In this document: positions 12,691-23,874 of the stretch, piece by piece | Layout: each line of letters opens with the position of its first letter | How positions within the stretch are numbered: position 1 is the stretch's first letter | NCBI GenBank assembly: GCA_019055375.1 | Contig: JAHQIW010000080.1 | Span: 1 to 64,000, forward strand | Source: Parelaphostrongylus tenuis | Lineage: Eukaryota > Nematoda > Chromadorea > Rhabditida > Metastrongylidae | DNA: 64,000 nucleotides | Reading direction: 5' to 3' | Notes under the pieces: model-generated | Seen by the model: the letters and a program-made list of their open reading frames with translations, nothing else | The model's database searches: none | Told to the model about the DNA's origin: nothing | Position numbers and translations under genes: made by a program

Positions 12691-13619
12691 ATGTAAAAAA
12701 GGCAAATGAATACATTCAAGTGTGAAGGGATGTTAGGACTATGATAAAGCAATGGGATCTGGTAATGACTTCACACAAATAAATTTTGAAAGTACAATAT
12801 CAGACATAAAAATGAAATTTTTGATAAAAGGTTACCCTTAAGAATCAAGCTTGCGCATAATGTTGCTGAGCCATTCAAGCATAGGATCAGTACTTACTAC
12901 TCCTGTTTACTTTAAACTCCTCGTTTTCATATTTTACTGCGTAAACCCACGTATCTCTAGCATTGCACTCGTTGCCTTCCATTGGTCGTTCCAAAAATCA
13001 TCAAAACTTTACACGTTACATTTTGAAGATAGGCCATCTATTGATCTCGGTATTTATTGGATAATTCAGTGTCTTTTTATTGATGAACAGATTGGAGGTT
13101 GTTAATACCAGAACTCACTGAAGGCAACTAAGCAACATGAAATAAGTTCTGGAGTATCGCCAGTGCCTATTTAGAGCCTCATAAGGTCAACTAACCGGCA
13201 ATTCACTCCATGAAGTAATTTCGAAACCCCTGCAGAAAGACGTGATAATATTCTTACTTTGTCTCGTTTGATAGAGAGCATTTTCAAAATAGTTATGGTT
13301 TCGTTGTTTGTGAGTCTTCCAATCATTCATTGGAGACGAGCGGAGCGGAGTGCTGCAAAGACAGAAATGTGCTTGCTCTCGTCACAAAATTTAGCCTGAG
13401 GTGTGGAGTGAGGTCACACGTTGCCATGAGTTATTTCTCCATGCGGCTTATTCCTGAGGCCTTTAGTAATTATCCAGAAAGCACAAAGAGTTTTTATGTG
13501 ATGGTTCTGATTTTCCATACTAAATTTCACATAAGAATCTTCGGAGAATTTTCCTTCCTTTTTGCCGCTCTTATAGTAATATTGTGATGATATATCTACA
13601 TATTTAAGAATATTGCGTG

Positions 13620-13990
13620 ATGTTCAAAGCTTTTCGACATTGGACGGGAGCTGAACCTGCGTCTACCCTTTTCGGATGTGTGCGTTAAGCACTGCACCAC
13701 CGCTGCTCCTGTTCTGTTATCATTCTTTGTGCTGTACAAGGTATCTCAGTTGACAGCAACCAACCATAAATAACTTGGCCTGGCTAGGACATATCGGTAT
13801 TAAGCCCATTGAGCTGGGAGCTACTGGAATATGTATAATCCCCGAGACTATAGCAGTGTTATGATGTTATAATTATACACCGAATAAAGTGAAGTAATAT
13901 GCAAAAATTTCGAGATCTCGAGCGGGAGTTCAACCTAGTTTTCATCCTTCCCGGAGCGCGCGCTAACCATCGCACAATTGGCGCTTTAAT
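13620..13990 (-). mobile_element. tRNA-like repeat modules (copy A)
   Basis: Two minus-strand tRNA-like blocks about 280 bp apart. 13640-13715 has A box TGGTGCAGTGC and B box GGTTCAGCTCC. 13920-13988 has GATGGTTAGCGCG and GGTTGAACTCCC. The copy B equivalents are 53500-53580 and 53790-53870. Confidence 0.6.
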
Positions 13991-14036
13991 TCATTCATCA
14001 TTCTTTTCGTGATACTGTTATAAGGCAGCTTATAAA

Positions 14037-14080
14037 ACTCGATACACGTGCTTCGACCTTGACAGTCTCATCAGTCGGGC
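14037..14080 (-). ncRNA. Degenerate hammerhead ribozyme
   Basis: Minus strand: core CTGATGA kept and stem II recognisable (GACTGTCAAGGTC). The GAAA is GAAG, and stem I is weakened (TCGAG instead of TCGGGC). Probably inactive relic of the 317-bp family; the flanks at 14081-14300 match the other units. Confidence 0.7.
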
Positions 14081-15552
14081 GGTACTTTTCGTTTTTTTGC
14101 CAATACTCTCGGCGTGCTCCAGTACCCTATACTAAGAGTAGGCGACGTCGAACATTTTGCACGATCCATCAAGTGAGATTATGAGTGATTGGAAAGTGTT
14201 GTACAATCGATTGTTCTTGGCTGGTATCATTACATATACCATACCTTTCGTTTGAGTGCTTTCTTGAGACCACGATCAATTTTCAATATGCTTGGTAATC
14301 ATTTTTCCCTTCATCCAAGTTGAGCCGTCTATTGTCAGGATAGCTTTAATTTGATTTCTCTTTGTGTACCACCAAGTTCTCTATACTCGGGATGTCGAGA
14401 AATCGGTAATAGCTTTACCTAAGTCGACTTTGTCCCTCTAATTCACTTGGAAATTTCTTAGCACAGCAATCTCGAAATGTCACGAAAACGCGGATTCCGA
14501 AGACATGTGATGATAATGAATTAAAGAAACAGAATTAGATAGAAGAAGTGTTGAGTTTCCCACGTTATGTAGTGTCCCACTTTATAAAAATTCTAGAAAA
14601 CAAAATCATAGTTACGGTTTGAACGCTTTGCTCAACTGGCAATAAAACATCAAAAATAGCAGTCAATCAAAGTCTTTTTTTTGTCTATCGCTCACAAGGT
14701 ATAGTGTCAAAAGAAAAACTGACCGAAAAGTTGATAGATTTGGTGAGAATTTCAGAAGCCACCTTGTAACCGGAGCATTCTGGTCCTTTCGTCTCATACT
14801 TCGATGGACGATGACGGCGAAGATATCGACAACCCCAGTGGTACTAGTAGAACAAGCCGCAACATAAAATCCTAGAAAATCGTTGCAGTCATCGTCTGCG
14901 GAAATTAGCCATATTTTATGAAAGAATTTTTTTTTTCTAATCGTTGATCCGAAACATTTATATTGTTTGGGAGATAATCGCAAATTTCACACTTTATAGT
15001 AGAAACGAGGAAAATTACTAGGATATCTAGGATAAAAAAACAATAAAGGTGCATGTGAATGGGTACTGGGAATGATTATGAGTACTTCAAAACTTCTCTG
15101 TAGAACTGTCATCTGCAAAGATAAGCGATGTTCTCTGAATTTCTGACTTCCAGTGATGTAATCAATTAGAGTATTGTCTAAACTCAAAGATAACCAATTC
15201 CGTTCCATTAATGAAGTACTGAATCGTTTAACTCGAAAGACCAAAATATTGGCCACTATGGTGATTTCTACTTAGTGTCCAATTTATTTTCAATATAATC
15301 AAGAAAGAAGCGTGAAGAAAGACAGAGTCAGAGTGACATTGTCGCTCATTCTCATAAAATTCAACCACAACCAGTCAATATTATAAACAAATATGTTACG
15401 AAATCTCAGCCAAACTACGAACAAAAAATGCTCCATTCTCCGAATACATTTTGATCAGATGAAGTACTTTCTAACCTAGGAACATATGAAAGCTTACACA
15501 AAACTGTAGGAACAGCTTTGAACCAAATACGTAGCATTCAATAAATGTCACT

Positions 15553-15855
15553 TGTATAAAAGGATAAAGTTCTCGGCATTGACCAATCCTTGAAGGATGC
15601 GCCTTGCATACGTCTCCAATTTTTGACTTCGATTTGAGGTGATTGAATGCACACCTGGCCAATACAACTACTTGCGGTGGCTTCCCGCTGAACCGACTCA
15701 ATGCTTATCCTCTTAGAGAAGTCTGAGACCAGTCCGGTACCAAATTACCGACCCCGGAGAGATGAATGACTTGGTGAGCCATGAGCGCAAGATTGAGCCA
15801 TCAACCTTGTGTGCGACGCAGAGCAACTCTAACCACTGCGCCACATGCGCTCTGT
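15553..15855 (-). mobile_element. tRNA-derived SINE type 1 (copy A only)
   Basis: The head is at the high-coordinate end: reverse complement gcatgtggcgcagtggtta matches the Pol III A box, and the B-box region is eroded (GGCTCAATCTTG). The body (cactcaatgc, ggcggtggcttcccg) matches three other copies in the window; the tail is at 15553-15575. Copy B (about 55765) joins the flanks without it. Confidence 0.8.
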
Positions 15856-16719
15856 CAATTGGGTACAAAATAAAATTGTAGAGGTGCACGAATTTGCCTA
15901 CGTTCGCGTACTGGAAACATTGAATCGAATGTCATTGGAGCACAGACGAGATGCACATTCAAATCCGGACAGGCGCCCTTGAAGCCTTGTATAGAATGCA
16001 CGACGTGCCGGCTACCTCAAAATTATCGTTTTGCTGCTCGGTTCGTTCACATTCGTTCCATGTAACTCTTACTTCGTATTCACTAATCTCTCTTTTGTGG
16101 ATGATTCCATGTTCTCGAACCTTCTAAAACCTTGATAAAATCAATCTGTTTGCTTGTTCTCAGACTATCAATTATCTTACCACGGAGTTATTTCCTTCTC
16201 CATGGTTTTGTAAGATATTCAAAGTGCGTTTAGGAGTCGCCTTCGTGTTCTCCAGGATCATTGCATCTATTACATCGTTTATAAAAGGCTTTTGCAAGGG
16301 CACCTACCCAGTGCTTAGCTTACTATAAGAAAAATGCTCAACAAGCTATCTACTGACTACAAAAGATGTCAAAAAACTGTGTGAGGCGAAATATGCAGGT
16401 AGCTGGCGCACTGAGATCACGATGCGCAGTCCCAAACGTGCGTCAATGTGCATATTGATACTAATGCGCATGACCCGAGAATGATTAAAGTATGACGACG
16501 TATTTTAGCAGAACAAAGGAGAATTGATGGGCAACATCATTATCCTTTTCCATAACCTTCGTACATGAACTTTGAATACTTAAAGGTTCGACCTTCAGAA
16601 ATTACAAGGAAGATTGTGCTCCAACCTCATTTCCATTTGACATGCACTTCACTCAATTACAAAAATATTGCTGGACACGATTTCACTTTTTCTATATCTC
16701 AATGCCAGATCTTAGAATT

Positions 16720-17100
16720 AGTCTGATCTTCGAATCCAGAATAATTCACATCGATAGCGGTACACAGATGAAGCGGCCATATACTAAGGGGAATAAACGA
16801 GAGATGGACGAAACGGAGTGCAGAAGTGGACGCCACGTGGTTACATGCAACCTCGAGGATGACCACACACTTGTTGGATAAACGTGTTGGTAAGGAGAAT
16901 TAATCAGCTGTACTCTCAGCTGCCAATGTTCTACAGATCACGGTATAAAACTCGTGCTAGTAGCCATGCTCGAATCAAACCATCACCATGGACGACTTTC
17001 GCGAGAAAAAGGAACGAATGGAAATTGTGCTAGGATCCTCACAATTGGTGATGACGGACCGTCCTAGCATCCATATAAGTAAGTATAATTCAATGAGTAG
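16720..17100 (+). mobile_element. Second RTE lineage, C-terminal remnant (copy A)
   Basis: Diverged sister of the better preserved piece at 56609-56929. It encodes broken traces of the RW...RW...W.PRG and R.NQLYSQLP segment. Ends in a tgatgacggaccgtc motif and taagtaagt-like tail (17050-17090), different from the gatacaggtgat tail of the other RTE. Confidence 0.6.
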
Positions 17101-18770
17101 AATTTTACGTGACTTCAAGATCTTAGAGAAATTAGAGAATTTCACAAGGTGGCAGTTATCATATGGTGTGAACGGAGATTCAACTAACCAACTATTCCTC
17201 TCCTAATCGTCTGCTCAACGACACAATGATACCTTAGAACATCTGTGACACATCCACATCAGTATCATTCAGCATTCTACTCTGTTCTCGAATCTGATTG
17301 GTGGATCTCTGAAACTTACTATGAATGTGTTTACGGTGAATGATGACGAAATCCTGCTTAGCAACTTGACAGCAAACTACAGGATAGCTCGTTCGCGAAA
17401 TGGCGATGATAGGCTTGAGCTCGCATCACTATATGTGGTCAGTTGACCTTGGCTCTCAAAAGTTTTTGCTCTGAAAGAGCTTCACGTATATAGCGATTTA
17501 CCCAAAAAACCAGACATGCCAATCTCACTCCGCTGTTCCTCCGATAAGGAAGTGTTTTTTGGAAGAAATCGTTGATGCAGAAATCGCTGGATCATCAACA
17601 AAAAGTGTTCATACAGCAGTCTGTTGTTTCAGCGAAAATGTGCTACCACACAAGTTGAAAACAGACCTTTTTTCTGATGCCAACTAAGTGGAACACTATG
17701 ACTGTTTTATGACATGCGCGATACCCATGTTAGAATCGCAGGTACTTTTTTCCTATCCGCACCAAATTTCAGTTCTTGGGGGATGACTCATTTTTCTGCT
17801 TTTTATCAGAGTTTTATTAATCATTCGACATCAGAAATGCAGAGAATTCAGATATTTTATTTATACTGTGGTCCAATTACTATGCTGTAGCATAAAACAT
17901 GAAATTATGCTTCACAATCAAGCATTTTTTCTAGGAAAAGCTTTTCACAGATTTTTCGCAATCAATAGAGAGCTTGATTACCGATTGTGTTGACGGCGCA
18001 CTTAGTTTTTTTCGAGAAAACTTTTTGTTGCCCTGCAAGACTGAGAATGAAATTGCATTTTGCACGCGCCGCTCATTCTTGTTTCGGTATGTGGATGGAA
18101 CTCCGCAACATCGGCATCAGGACATCGCGTTTTCGCAAAAATGCACGCACCCTAGTAGACAAAAATGCGCGCCGAGTGCGAAACCCAATTTTCTTTTGGG
18201 TGCACAACGCAACAAGAAGTCTTTTTAAGAAGCCAGACATGATACTGGAATAGCCGAGATTTGCGCTGTCACTCGATTATTGAAAGCTCACGAAAAAGCT
18301 GTGTCTAGCGATAACAGGCCAAGCGTGAATCATGATTTTCTTTTGACTTTCGGAACGCAAAAATGTTTTCTTCTTGAATAAAGTAAGCTGTTGAAATTCT
18401 CGAAAATTAAGCTATTTTTTTGAAACTCTCAAACAAATAAAACCCCTTTCTTCTCAAGAGGTTGAAAATAGGTGGGGAAAGAGGAAAAGTACCGATTCAC
18501 ACAATATAAGAAGGAACGGAATTGAACTATGAACTTAAGTCGACCCTGCCCTGAAGAACACGAAGACACAGAATGGTCACGAATTAATTTCTTTATCCTT
18601 GTGTCAGTTTAGCTGTGGAAAAAAACGACAATGGAGAGGCTAAAGACTAAATACTTTCAATGATTCACCCATGTACGGATGACACTTTCGAGACAACACT
18701 GGAGCGCAGCACCTAATTTGTATATTCACCAAATCCCCTTTCAGCCATCCTTGTGCTTAAGTCTCAAGCA

Positions 18771-19075
18771 CATCACGTGTCCGTCGGATACGTAAAGTGC
18801 TTTGAGGCAGCCGATGGACGAGAATCGTTACAGACCGGATTCCTCGCAATGACAGACTTACTACAGGAAGACCAGCAACCCATTGCTCTGGCTTCTTCTT
18901 CAGAGCACAGAAAAAAAATATGATGCACAACAGATTACTATAATGGGGAAGAACTACTGGGCTAGCCTTGCACGTGATAGGAAAAAATGGAAGTTTATTG
19001 GTGCCCTCTCGAGACACTAGGCGGTCAGGAAGGCGGCACGTGACAGGCGACAGGTGAAATCCACGGCAGGAGACA
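18771..19075 (+). mobile_element. Old RTE 3'-end fragment (copy A)
   Basis: Reads as a diverged version of 26460-26700: tccgtcggatacgtaaag, gattcctcgcaatgac, gggctagccttgcacgtgat. It corresponds to the C-terminal GHVMRF...WIPR and 3' UTR. The orthologous fragment in copy B is at 58622-58910, so insertion predates the duplication. Confidence 0.75.
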
Positions 19076-19428
19076 ATCATGGCTTGAAGCCGCAAAAAAG
19101 TTCTGGGGATTTTTTCGATATCTCAATTCCATTGCAGTAGAGATTTAGAGAAAGTCATAGTTGAGAATTATAAAAAGCTCCTTATCGGAATTTTGAACTG
19201 CTTTAAGTCGATTTTCAAAACATTTAGGTGCTCAGTTTTACACAGAATGTGCAAACAGCCTGTGTAGTTACCTAACGTCAGTCGTTATAAAATACCGTTG
19301 TTAAAAGAGTCTTTTGCTTCCACTTGAAAATCTAACACTTTAAACTTAAGTTAACATCTCTTAAACATCATCTACTCATTTGAATACAAATAAATTGGTA
19401 GATCTGTCAATGAGGGCTGACTTATAGA

Positions 19429-19471
19429 GCCCGATACACGTGTTTCGATCTCGCGATCTCGTCAGTCGGGC
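19429..19471 (-). ncRNA. Type I hammerhead ribozyme, intact core (tandem unit 1)
   Basis: Read on the minus strand: stem I GCCCGA pairs with TCGGGC at the 3' side. The core CTGACGA is followed by stem II GATC-GCGA-GATC (4 bp with a GNRA loop), then GAAA and stem III ACAC/GTGT. The NUH site is GTA, with cleavage predicted between 19435 and 19434. Every invariant core base (CUGANGA, GAAA, UH) is present. Confidence 0.9.
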
Positions 19472-19745
19472 AGTTGCCCTCTCACGCCTTTTGCTAATTT
19501 CTGTGGGTGCTCCAGTCCCCACAATAAGAACTAGCGACGACGTACGACTTACACTCTATGTCCAGCAAAGAACTTACCAAACACAGAGTGTTGTACACTC
19601 GAATGCTCGTGGCTAGTATATTCAATATATCATATCTTTTGTTTCGAGTGTTTTCTTAAGACCACAGCTCAAATTTCAATATGCCTGGTAATCATTATTT
19701 GAGCCACGCATGTCAGTGGTCTGTCAATGAGGGCTGACTTATAGA

Positions 19746-19788
19746 GCCCGATACACGTGTTTCGATCTTGCAATCTCGTCAGTCGGGC
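19746..19788 (-). ncRNA. Type I hammerhead ribozyme, intact core (tandem unit 2)
   Basis: Same architecture as the copy 317 bp to the left. Stem I is GCCCGA/TCGGGC, the core CTGACGA, stem II GATT-GCAA-GATC (one T.G pair, GNRA loop), then GAAA and stem III ACAC/GTGT. Cleavage is predicted between 19752 and 19751. Together with the other unit it would release nucleotides 19751 to 19435 as a 317-nt RNA from a minus-strand transcript. Confidence 0.9.
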
Positions 19789-20193
19789 AGTTGCCCTTTC
19801 CCGTCTTTTGCTAATCTCTGTGGGTGCTCCAGTCCCCACAATAAGAGTTAGCGACGACCTACGTTTTACACTCTATGTCCAGTGAAGAGCTCACCAAACA
19901 CAGAGTTTTGTACACACGAATGCTCGTGGCTAGTATATTTAACTGACACTGACATGCGTGGCTCCAATAATGATTATCAGGCATATTGAAATTTGAGCTG
20001 TGGTCTTAAGAAAACACTCGAAATGAAAGATATGTTATATTAAATATACTAGTCACGAGCATTCGAGTGTACAAAACTCTGTGTTTGGTGAGTTTTTCAC
20101 TGGACATAGAGTGTAAAACGTACGTCGTCGCTAACTCTTATTGTGGGGACTGGAGCACCCACAGAGATTAGCAAAAGACGAGAAAGGGCAACT

Positions 20194-20236
20194 GCCCGAC
20201 TGACGAGATCGCAAGATCGAAACACGTGTATCGGGC
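20194..20236 (+). ncRNA. Type I hammerhead ribozyme, intact core, opposite strand
   Basis: Plus-strand copy: stem I 20194-20199 (GCCCGA) with 20231-20236 (TCGGGC), core CTGACGA 20200-20206, stem II GATC/GATC with a GCAA loop (20207-20218), GAAA 20219-20222 and stem III ACAC/GTGT. Cleavage is predicted after A20230 (GTA site). It sits in the right arm of the palindrome with the unit at 19727-19941. Confidence 0.92.
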
Positions 20237-20289
20237 TCTATAAGTCAGCCCTCATTGACAGACCACTGACATGCGTGGCTCAAATAATT

Positions 20290-20480
20290 CATTTAACTTG
20301 TAGACGCATTAATCAATATCATTAGCTGTTGTTGTTGTTGTGTTATTATATTGTATATAATATTTAAATGACTTAGGTTTGAGTTTGTTCGATCTATGGC
20401 GAAAAGAAGCAAAAAAGTCCCGCGTGGTAAGATTTACAAGGCGAGCAAACTCCCTAGCCAGTACAACTGTGGAAAACCAA
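20290..20480. repeat. Dispersed repeat shared with 27050-27215
   Basis: Both have a tgttgttgtgt tract, tttgag...ttcgatctatggcgaaaag, and agtacaactgtgga near the end. It lies directly right of the ribozyme palindrome. Confidence 0.5.
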
Positions 20481-21042
20481 AAGATGTACTGTGAAGTTGA
20501 GAAAACGCATTATGAAAGCAAGACAACACTTTTTTTAGCACATCATACTGTGAAGGTCTCCTCATAAACCAGACTTATTACTGGATTTTGCAGCTCCGCG
20601 CTACTGAAGGATCACTATAAGTCCGGCGAAAAACTCTTTTCAGAAAAGAAGTCAAGGAAACATGGATACATTCTATACAATATGAGAAAAAGGAAATTTC
20701 CGACACATAAGCGTTCTTTATATAAGGAAAAAACTTTTATAGATGTCTCCTCTTTTGTATTTCTATTCGATAATGAAAATGTCCCTTAGGACCTCAGTTT
20801 ACCCACATAACCCCATAATCCCACTACAGCGCACGGAAACACAATTTCTTGCCCCGTGCAACGTGCGACGTCGTGGATGATGACACACACGCCACGAGGG
20901 ACACAAAGGGCCAACTAGAAACAGTTACGCGTGATATTCAGGTCAGTGCAGTGACTTGCCTCTCTTCTATTGCCTTTTCACTCTAAACTTCTGTAGCTGC
21001 TGCAGCATGTATTCTTGAGCATAATTGATGAGCTATTGTGCA

Positions 21043-21087
21043 GCCTGATACACGTATGTCGACCTTGAGCAGCCTCATCAGTTGGGT
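21043..21087 (-). ncRNA. Degenerate hammerhead ribozyme
   Basis: Minus strand: CTGATGA kept, stem II GGCTGC...GGTC, GAAA changed to GACA, and the TACGTGTA arm retained. Followed at 21255-21415 by an inverted-repeat pair derived from the gtgttttcttaagaccac segment. Likely inactive. The orthologous copy at 61123 keeps the core. Confidence 0.65.
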
Positions 21088-21249
21088 AGGCTCTTCGTCT
21101 CTAGCCATGCCTCTCCGGGTCGCTTTAGTCCCCACTAAGAGTAGGAGGCGACGACCGATTTACGCAATTGCCGTCAAGTGAAAAATTACTAGATCGGCAG
21201 TGTTGTGCACTCGATTGCTTTTGGCTGGTAATTTGAAGTACTATACCGT

Positions 21250-21415
21250 TCGTTTAGAGTTTTTTTTAAGGCCACGCTCAAATTTCATTGCATCTTTTAA
21301 TTATTACTTGAGTCAAGATGTCATGCCCTTGAATAGTCCGATGCACAGTTGGATTAAGTAATAATTATGCTACGTATTGGAATTTGAGCGTGGTCTTAAG
21401 AAAACACTCGAATGA
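21250..21415. repeat. Inverted repeat (hairpin-forming) from the ribozyme-unit flank
   Basis: The plus strand reads agttttttttaaggccacgc near 21258. Its inverse, gcgtggtcttaagaaaacac, lies near 21393, with aattattactt/aagtaataatt inside. The orthologous structure in copy B is 61325-61500. A foldback arrangement of the same segment flanks the ribozyme units at 19630-20030. Confidence 0.65.
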
Positions 21416-21900
21416 ACGCTATATTTGACGGACCTTTGAATGAATGATATCAAGCAAAGAGGCTTAAGAATTCTTGTAATGTTCAAACAAGAGATACGTA
21501 TACTGCTTAAGTTAGCGAAAAGACCAACATTTTCCGTCTACTTCATAAAGTGGAGATGCTGAATTAAAGATAGTACAAGTAGAGTGTAAGCGAACAAAGT
21601 GAATTTTTTTCCGCATAGGGTGTGCGGAAACGGTCACAAGTCAGTGTGACATAACATTCTTCGTTGCTTAACGGTATAGCTGGGTGTGCATAAATAGGCA
21701 CATGATAGCAGACAAATCGTAAATACGGGAACATTTGCATTTAACATGAAGAATACGTAACAACATAGGAATGACATCATATAACGAAAAATACGTTATG
21801 AGGAATAATCTAATTTAATAAAGACAAGGGTAAATGTTCTCAAAGAGACAATGGGCAGTCTCTATATGCTCCTCTTGCCTTTTGATTGCCGGATATGCTT

Positions 21901-21909
21901 TATAATATA

Positions 21910-21946
<37 letters not shown>
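21901..21946. repeat. TA microsatellite left of the RTE pair
   Basis: About 46 bp, mostly TA dinucleotides. Similar tracts bound the other ends of the RTE elements. Confidence 0.9.
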
Positions 21947-21948
<2 letters not shown>

Positions 21949-21989
21949 CTATAACCACTAAGACTTAGATTTTTCAACTGACGCGACAT

Positions 21990-23331
21990 ATAAATATCAC
22001 CTGTATCACCTGCCGTCCCGTTGATATTTTTCCCGATCGCGTGCAAGAGTAGCCCAGTTTGTCCTCCTCCCTCTAGGGATTCGCTGAGCATCATATCTTT
22101 CTTCTATCGCTATCGTGAAGAAATCGGACCAACGGGTCAGTGGTCATCCTTTAGAGCGCATGACGTCCCGAGGAATCCAGTCGCTAGCGGCTCTCGTCCA
22201 TCGGTTGTCGTTGAAGCGCATCACGTGTCCGGCCCACCTTATTTTCGATGTCCTGGCGTGTAGAACGGCGTCTCTGATTTTCGATCGTTGACGTAGGTCG
22301 GAACTTCGGATCCTTTCTCTCATTTGTGAGATGCGAGATACTCCTAGCATCGACGTTTCGACTGCGCGTTTGATAACGCCAAGTGATCTTTCATCCTGCT
22401 AACGTAGCGACCAGGTTTCTGCTGCATGTATTAGGGCAGGGATAACTGTCGAGTCGAAAAGGTGGGCACGGAGTCGGATGTTCTTTGTTCCTCTTCACTA
22501 CATCTTCGATGCTCTTAAACGTTCCCCAAGCCGCTCGTTTCTCCTGCTCAACTCTGGAGCTAGGTCGTTCATCATGTTGATTTCACGACCTAGATAGATG
22601 TAACTGGAGCATTCGGAGATTGTCGTTCCGTTGAGCGTGAATGGGGCATTCGAAACCATCCGTTCCTCATGAACATCGTTTTCGTTAGATTTAGTTGAAG
22701 ATCAATCTTTCCACAAGCGTTATCGAAATCGGTCAACATTCGTTCCGCTTAGCTGATGTTTGGTGTTATGAGAACGATATCTTCAGCAAAGCGAAGATGG
22801 TTTAATTGTCGACCGTCAATTTTCACTCCCATTTCGTCCCATTCTAATGTTCGCATGACGTTTTGTAGGGTGGCAGTGAATAGTTTGGCGAAATTGTATC
22901 GCCTTGTCGAACCCCCTCTTCTTACGTCAATGGTGATATTGTTGTAGAATGGAGATATTTTGGTCGTGAAATCTTTATAAAGCTCACGAAGGATCATTAT
23001 GTAGCGAGTAGGGACGCTCTGGTTATCCACAGCCTCTATAACCGCTTCTGTTTCCACTGAATCAAAAGCTTTCTTCAGATCGATGAAAGTGAGACAGAGT
23101 GGTTGTTTGTACTCTCGTGAAACTTCAGTGAGTCTTGTAATTGTGTGGAGTGTGGTCTATGGCACTAAATCCTTTTCGGAACCCTGCTTGTTCGCATGGC
23201 TGTCCTTCGTCCAGTGTTCTGTCAATCCTGTTTAGGAGACTCGAGTAAAGAGTTTCATAGACATCGTACGGCAAACAGATTGGGCGATAATTGCCTATGT
23301 CGTGAAGGTCTCCCTTTTTGGACAACAACTA
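21990..23331 (-). mobile_element. 5'-truncated RTE element in inverted orientation
   Basis: The reverse complement of the last 1.3 kb of the neighbouring RTE (equivalent to about 25376-26700). It starts at KKGDLHDIGNYRPIC and ends with the same gatacaggtgat tail at about 21995-22015. Frameshifts split the RT. Motif C reads FAED (Glu codon at 22782-22784) instead of FADD. Its 5' end faces the 5' end of the plus copy across a 38-bp TA tract. Confidence 0.88.
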
Positions 23332-23369
23332 CATAATATGTATATATTTATATATATATATATATATAT
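23332..23369. repeat. TA microsatellite between the two RTE 5' ends
   Basis: A tract of about 38 bp; the minus copy begins at its left edge and the plus copy at its right edge. Confidence 0.9.
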
Positions 23370-23529
23370 CCACGGACCTCCCTCTTTGAGGGATCCCGCC
23401 CGGTTAGTCGCGAGGGCACGTGGCGCGTCCCCAGGTGGTGGATAGGGGAATAAAACGCGAACCAAAAGCGACCGTGTGCTTCCCAGAGACGCAGGTGGAT
23501 TCAGGGGACGAGCTCCCTGCTTCTGCAGG

Positions 23530-23569
23530 GCCGACTTGACAAAACTCTACTTCTACGAGTCAAGTCGGC
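23530..23569 (+). other. Perfect 11-bp hairpin in RTE 5' leader
   Basis: gccgacttgac (23530-23540) pairs with gtcaagtcggc (23559-23569) across an 18-nt loop. It lies about 160 bp inside the element start. Some RTE 5' ends carry HDV-like ribozymes; I could not fit the full double-pseudoknot by hand. Confidence 0.6.
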
Positions 23570-23874
23570 GAAAAGCCTGCAATCAAGCGGCTGGGAAGTA
23601 CATGGGAGGCGGTTAGGAGTCGTCTCCAACAAATAAGCTCCTCCCGCTCCTCCGAGAGAGACTGGCAAGCTACTCGTGAGTATCCAGCCCTCACGTTTAG
23701 AGCCTGGCAAGCTAGAAGGTTGGGTATCGAAATGCCAAAAACAGCAACAAATATGGGCCTCATTCCCCTGACCCCGAAAGAGCCCCTGGTACGGCAGCGC
23801 CAGGTAGGACGAGTACGGAGAGGTTGCTAAAATCTCAGGGCCGAACTAGGCTGCCAAGATCGAAACGGACTAAA

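Larger units (their letters stand above)
12018..19414. other. Gene-free region upstream of neprilysin copy A
   Basis: Apart from the SINEs, tRNA-like modules, ribozyme relic and two RTE remnants listed, I see no exons. The missing N-terminal exon of gene A probably lies here or further right, but no convincing signal-peptide exon was found. Many segments align with 52392-59100 without a conserved frame. Confidence 0.6.
19415..19941 (-). mobile_element. Tandem hammerhead-bearing repeat units (retrozyme-like), period 317 bp
   Basis: Two direct copies of one sequence lie head to tail. Each begins (plus strand) with ggctgacttatagagcccga and contains a complete minus-strand hammerhead. Corresponding ribozyme bases at 19429 and 19746 set the period at 317 bp. 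The units share the segment tttacactctatgtccag and the junction piece with gtgttttcttaagaccac. No open reading frame fills them. Short tandem repeats each with a type I hammerhead is the architecture described for metazoan retrozymes, non-autonomous elements thought to use Penelope-type machinery. That assignment is inference from structure. Confidence 0.75.
19727..20265. repeat. Large palindrome of two hammerhead units
   Basis: The left arm (19727-19941, ribozyme on minus) is repeated in inverse orientation at about 20040-20265 (ribozyme on plus). The arms are separated by about 95 bp that also contain the inverted gtggtcttaagaaaacactc segment. Transcripts across it would fold into a long hairpin with a ribozyme on one side and its antisense on the other. 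Confidence 0.75.

Noticed and set aside
12518..12715. Minus-strand frame starting with a signal-peptide-like stretch, tempting as the missing N-terminal neprilysin exon
   Set aside because: The sequence is part of a tRNA-derived SINE found elsewhere in the window, and the copy B equivalent encodes something different.
14663..14983. 106-codon minus-strand frame with a hydrophobic stretch
   Set aside because: The copy B counterpart has stops in the same frame, so there is no support for conserved coding.
17974..18253. Overlapping plus-strand frames with basic residues
   Set aside because: The copy B counterpart (57880-58235) breaks both frames; treated as non-coding repeat.
23501..23763. Minus-strand frames of about 70 codons inside the RTE leader
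   Set aside because: They are antisense to the element, with no recognisable protein; GC-rich leader sequence gives chance open frames.
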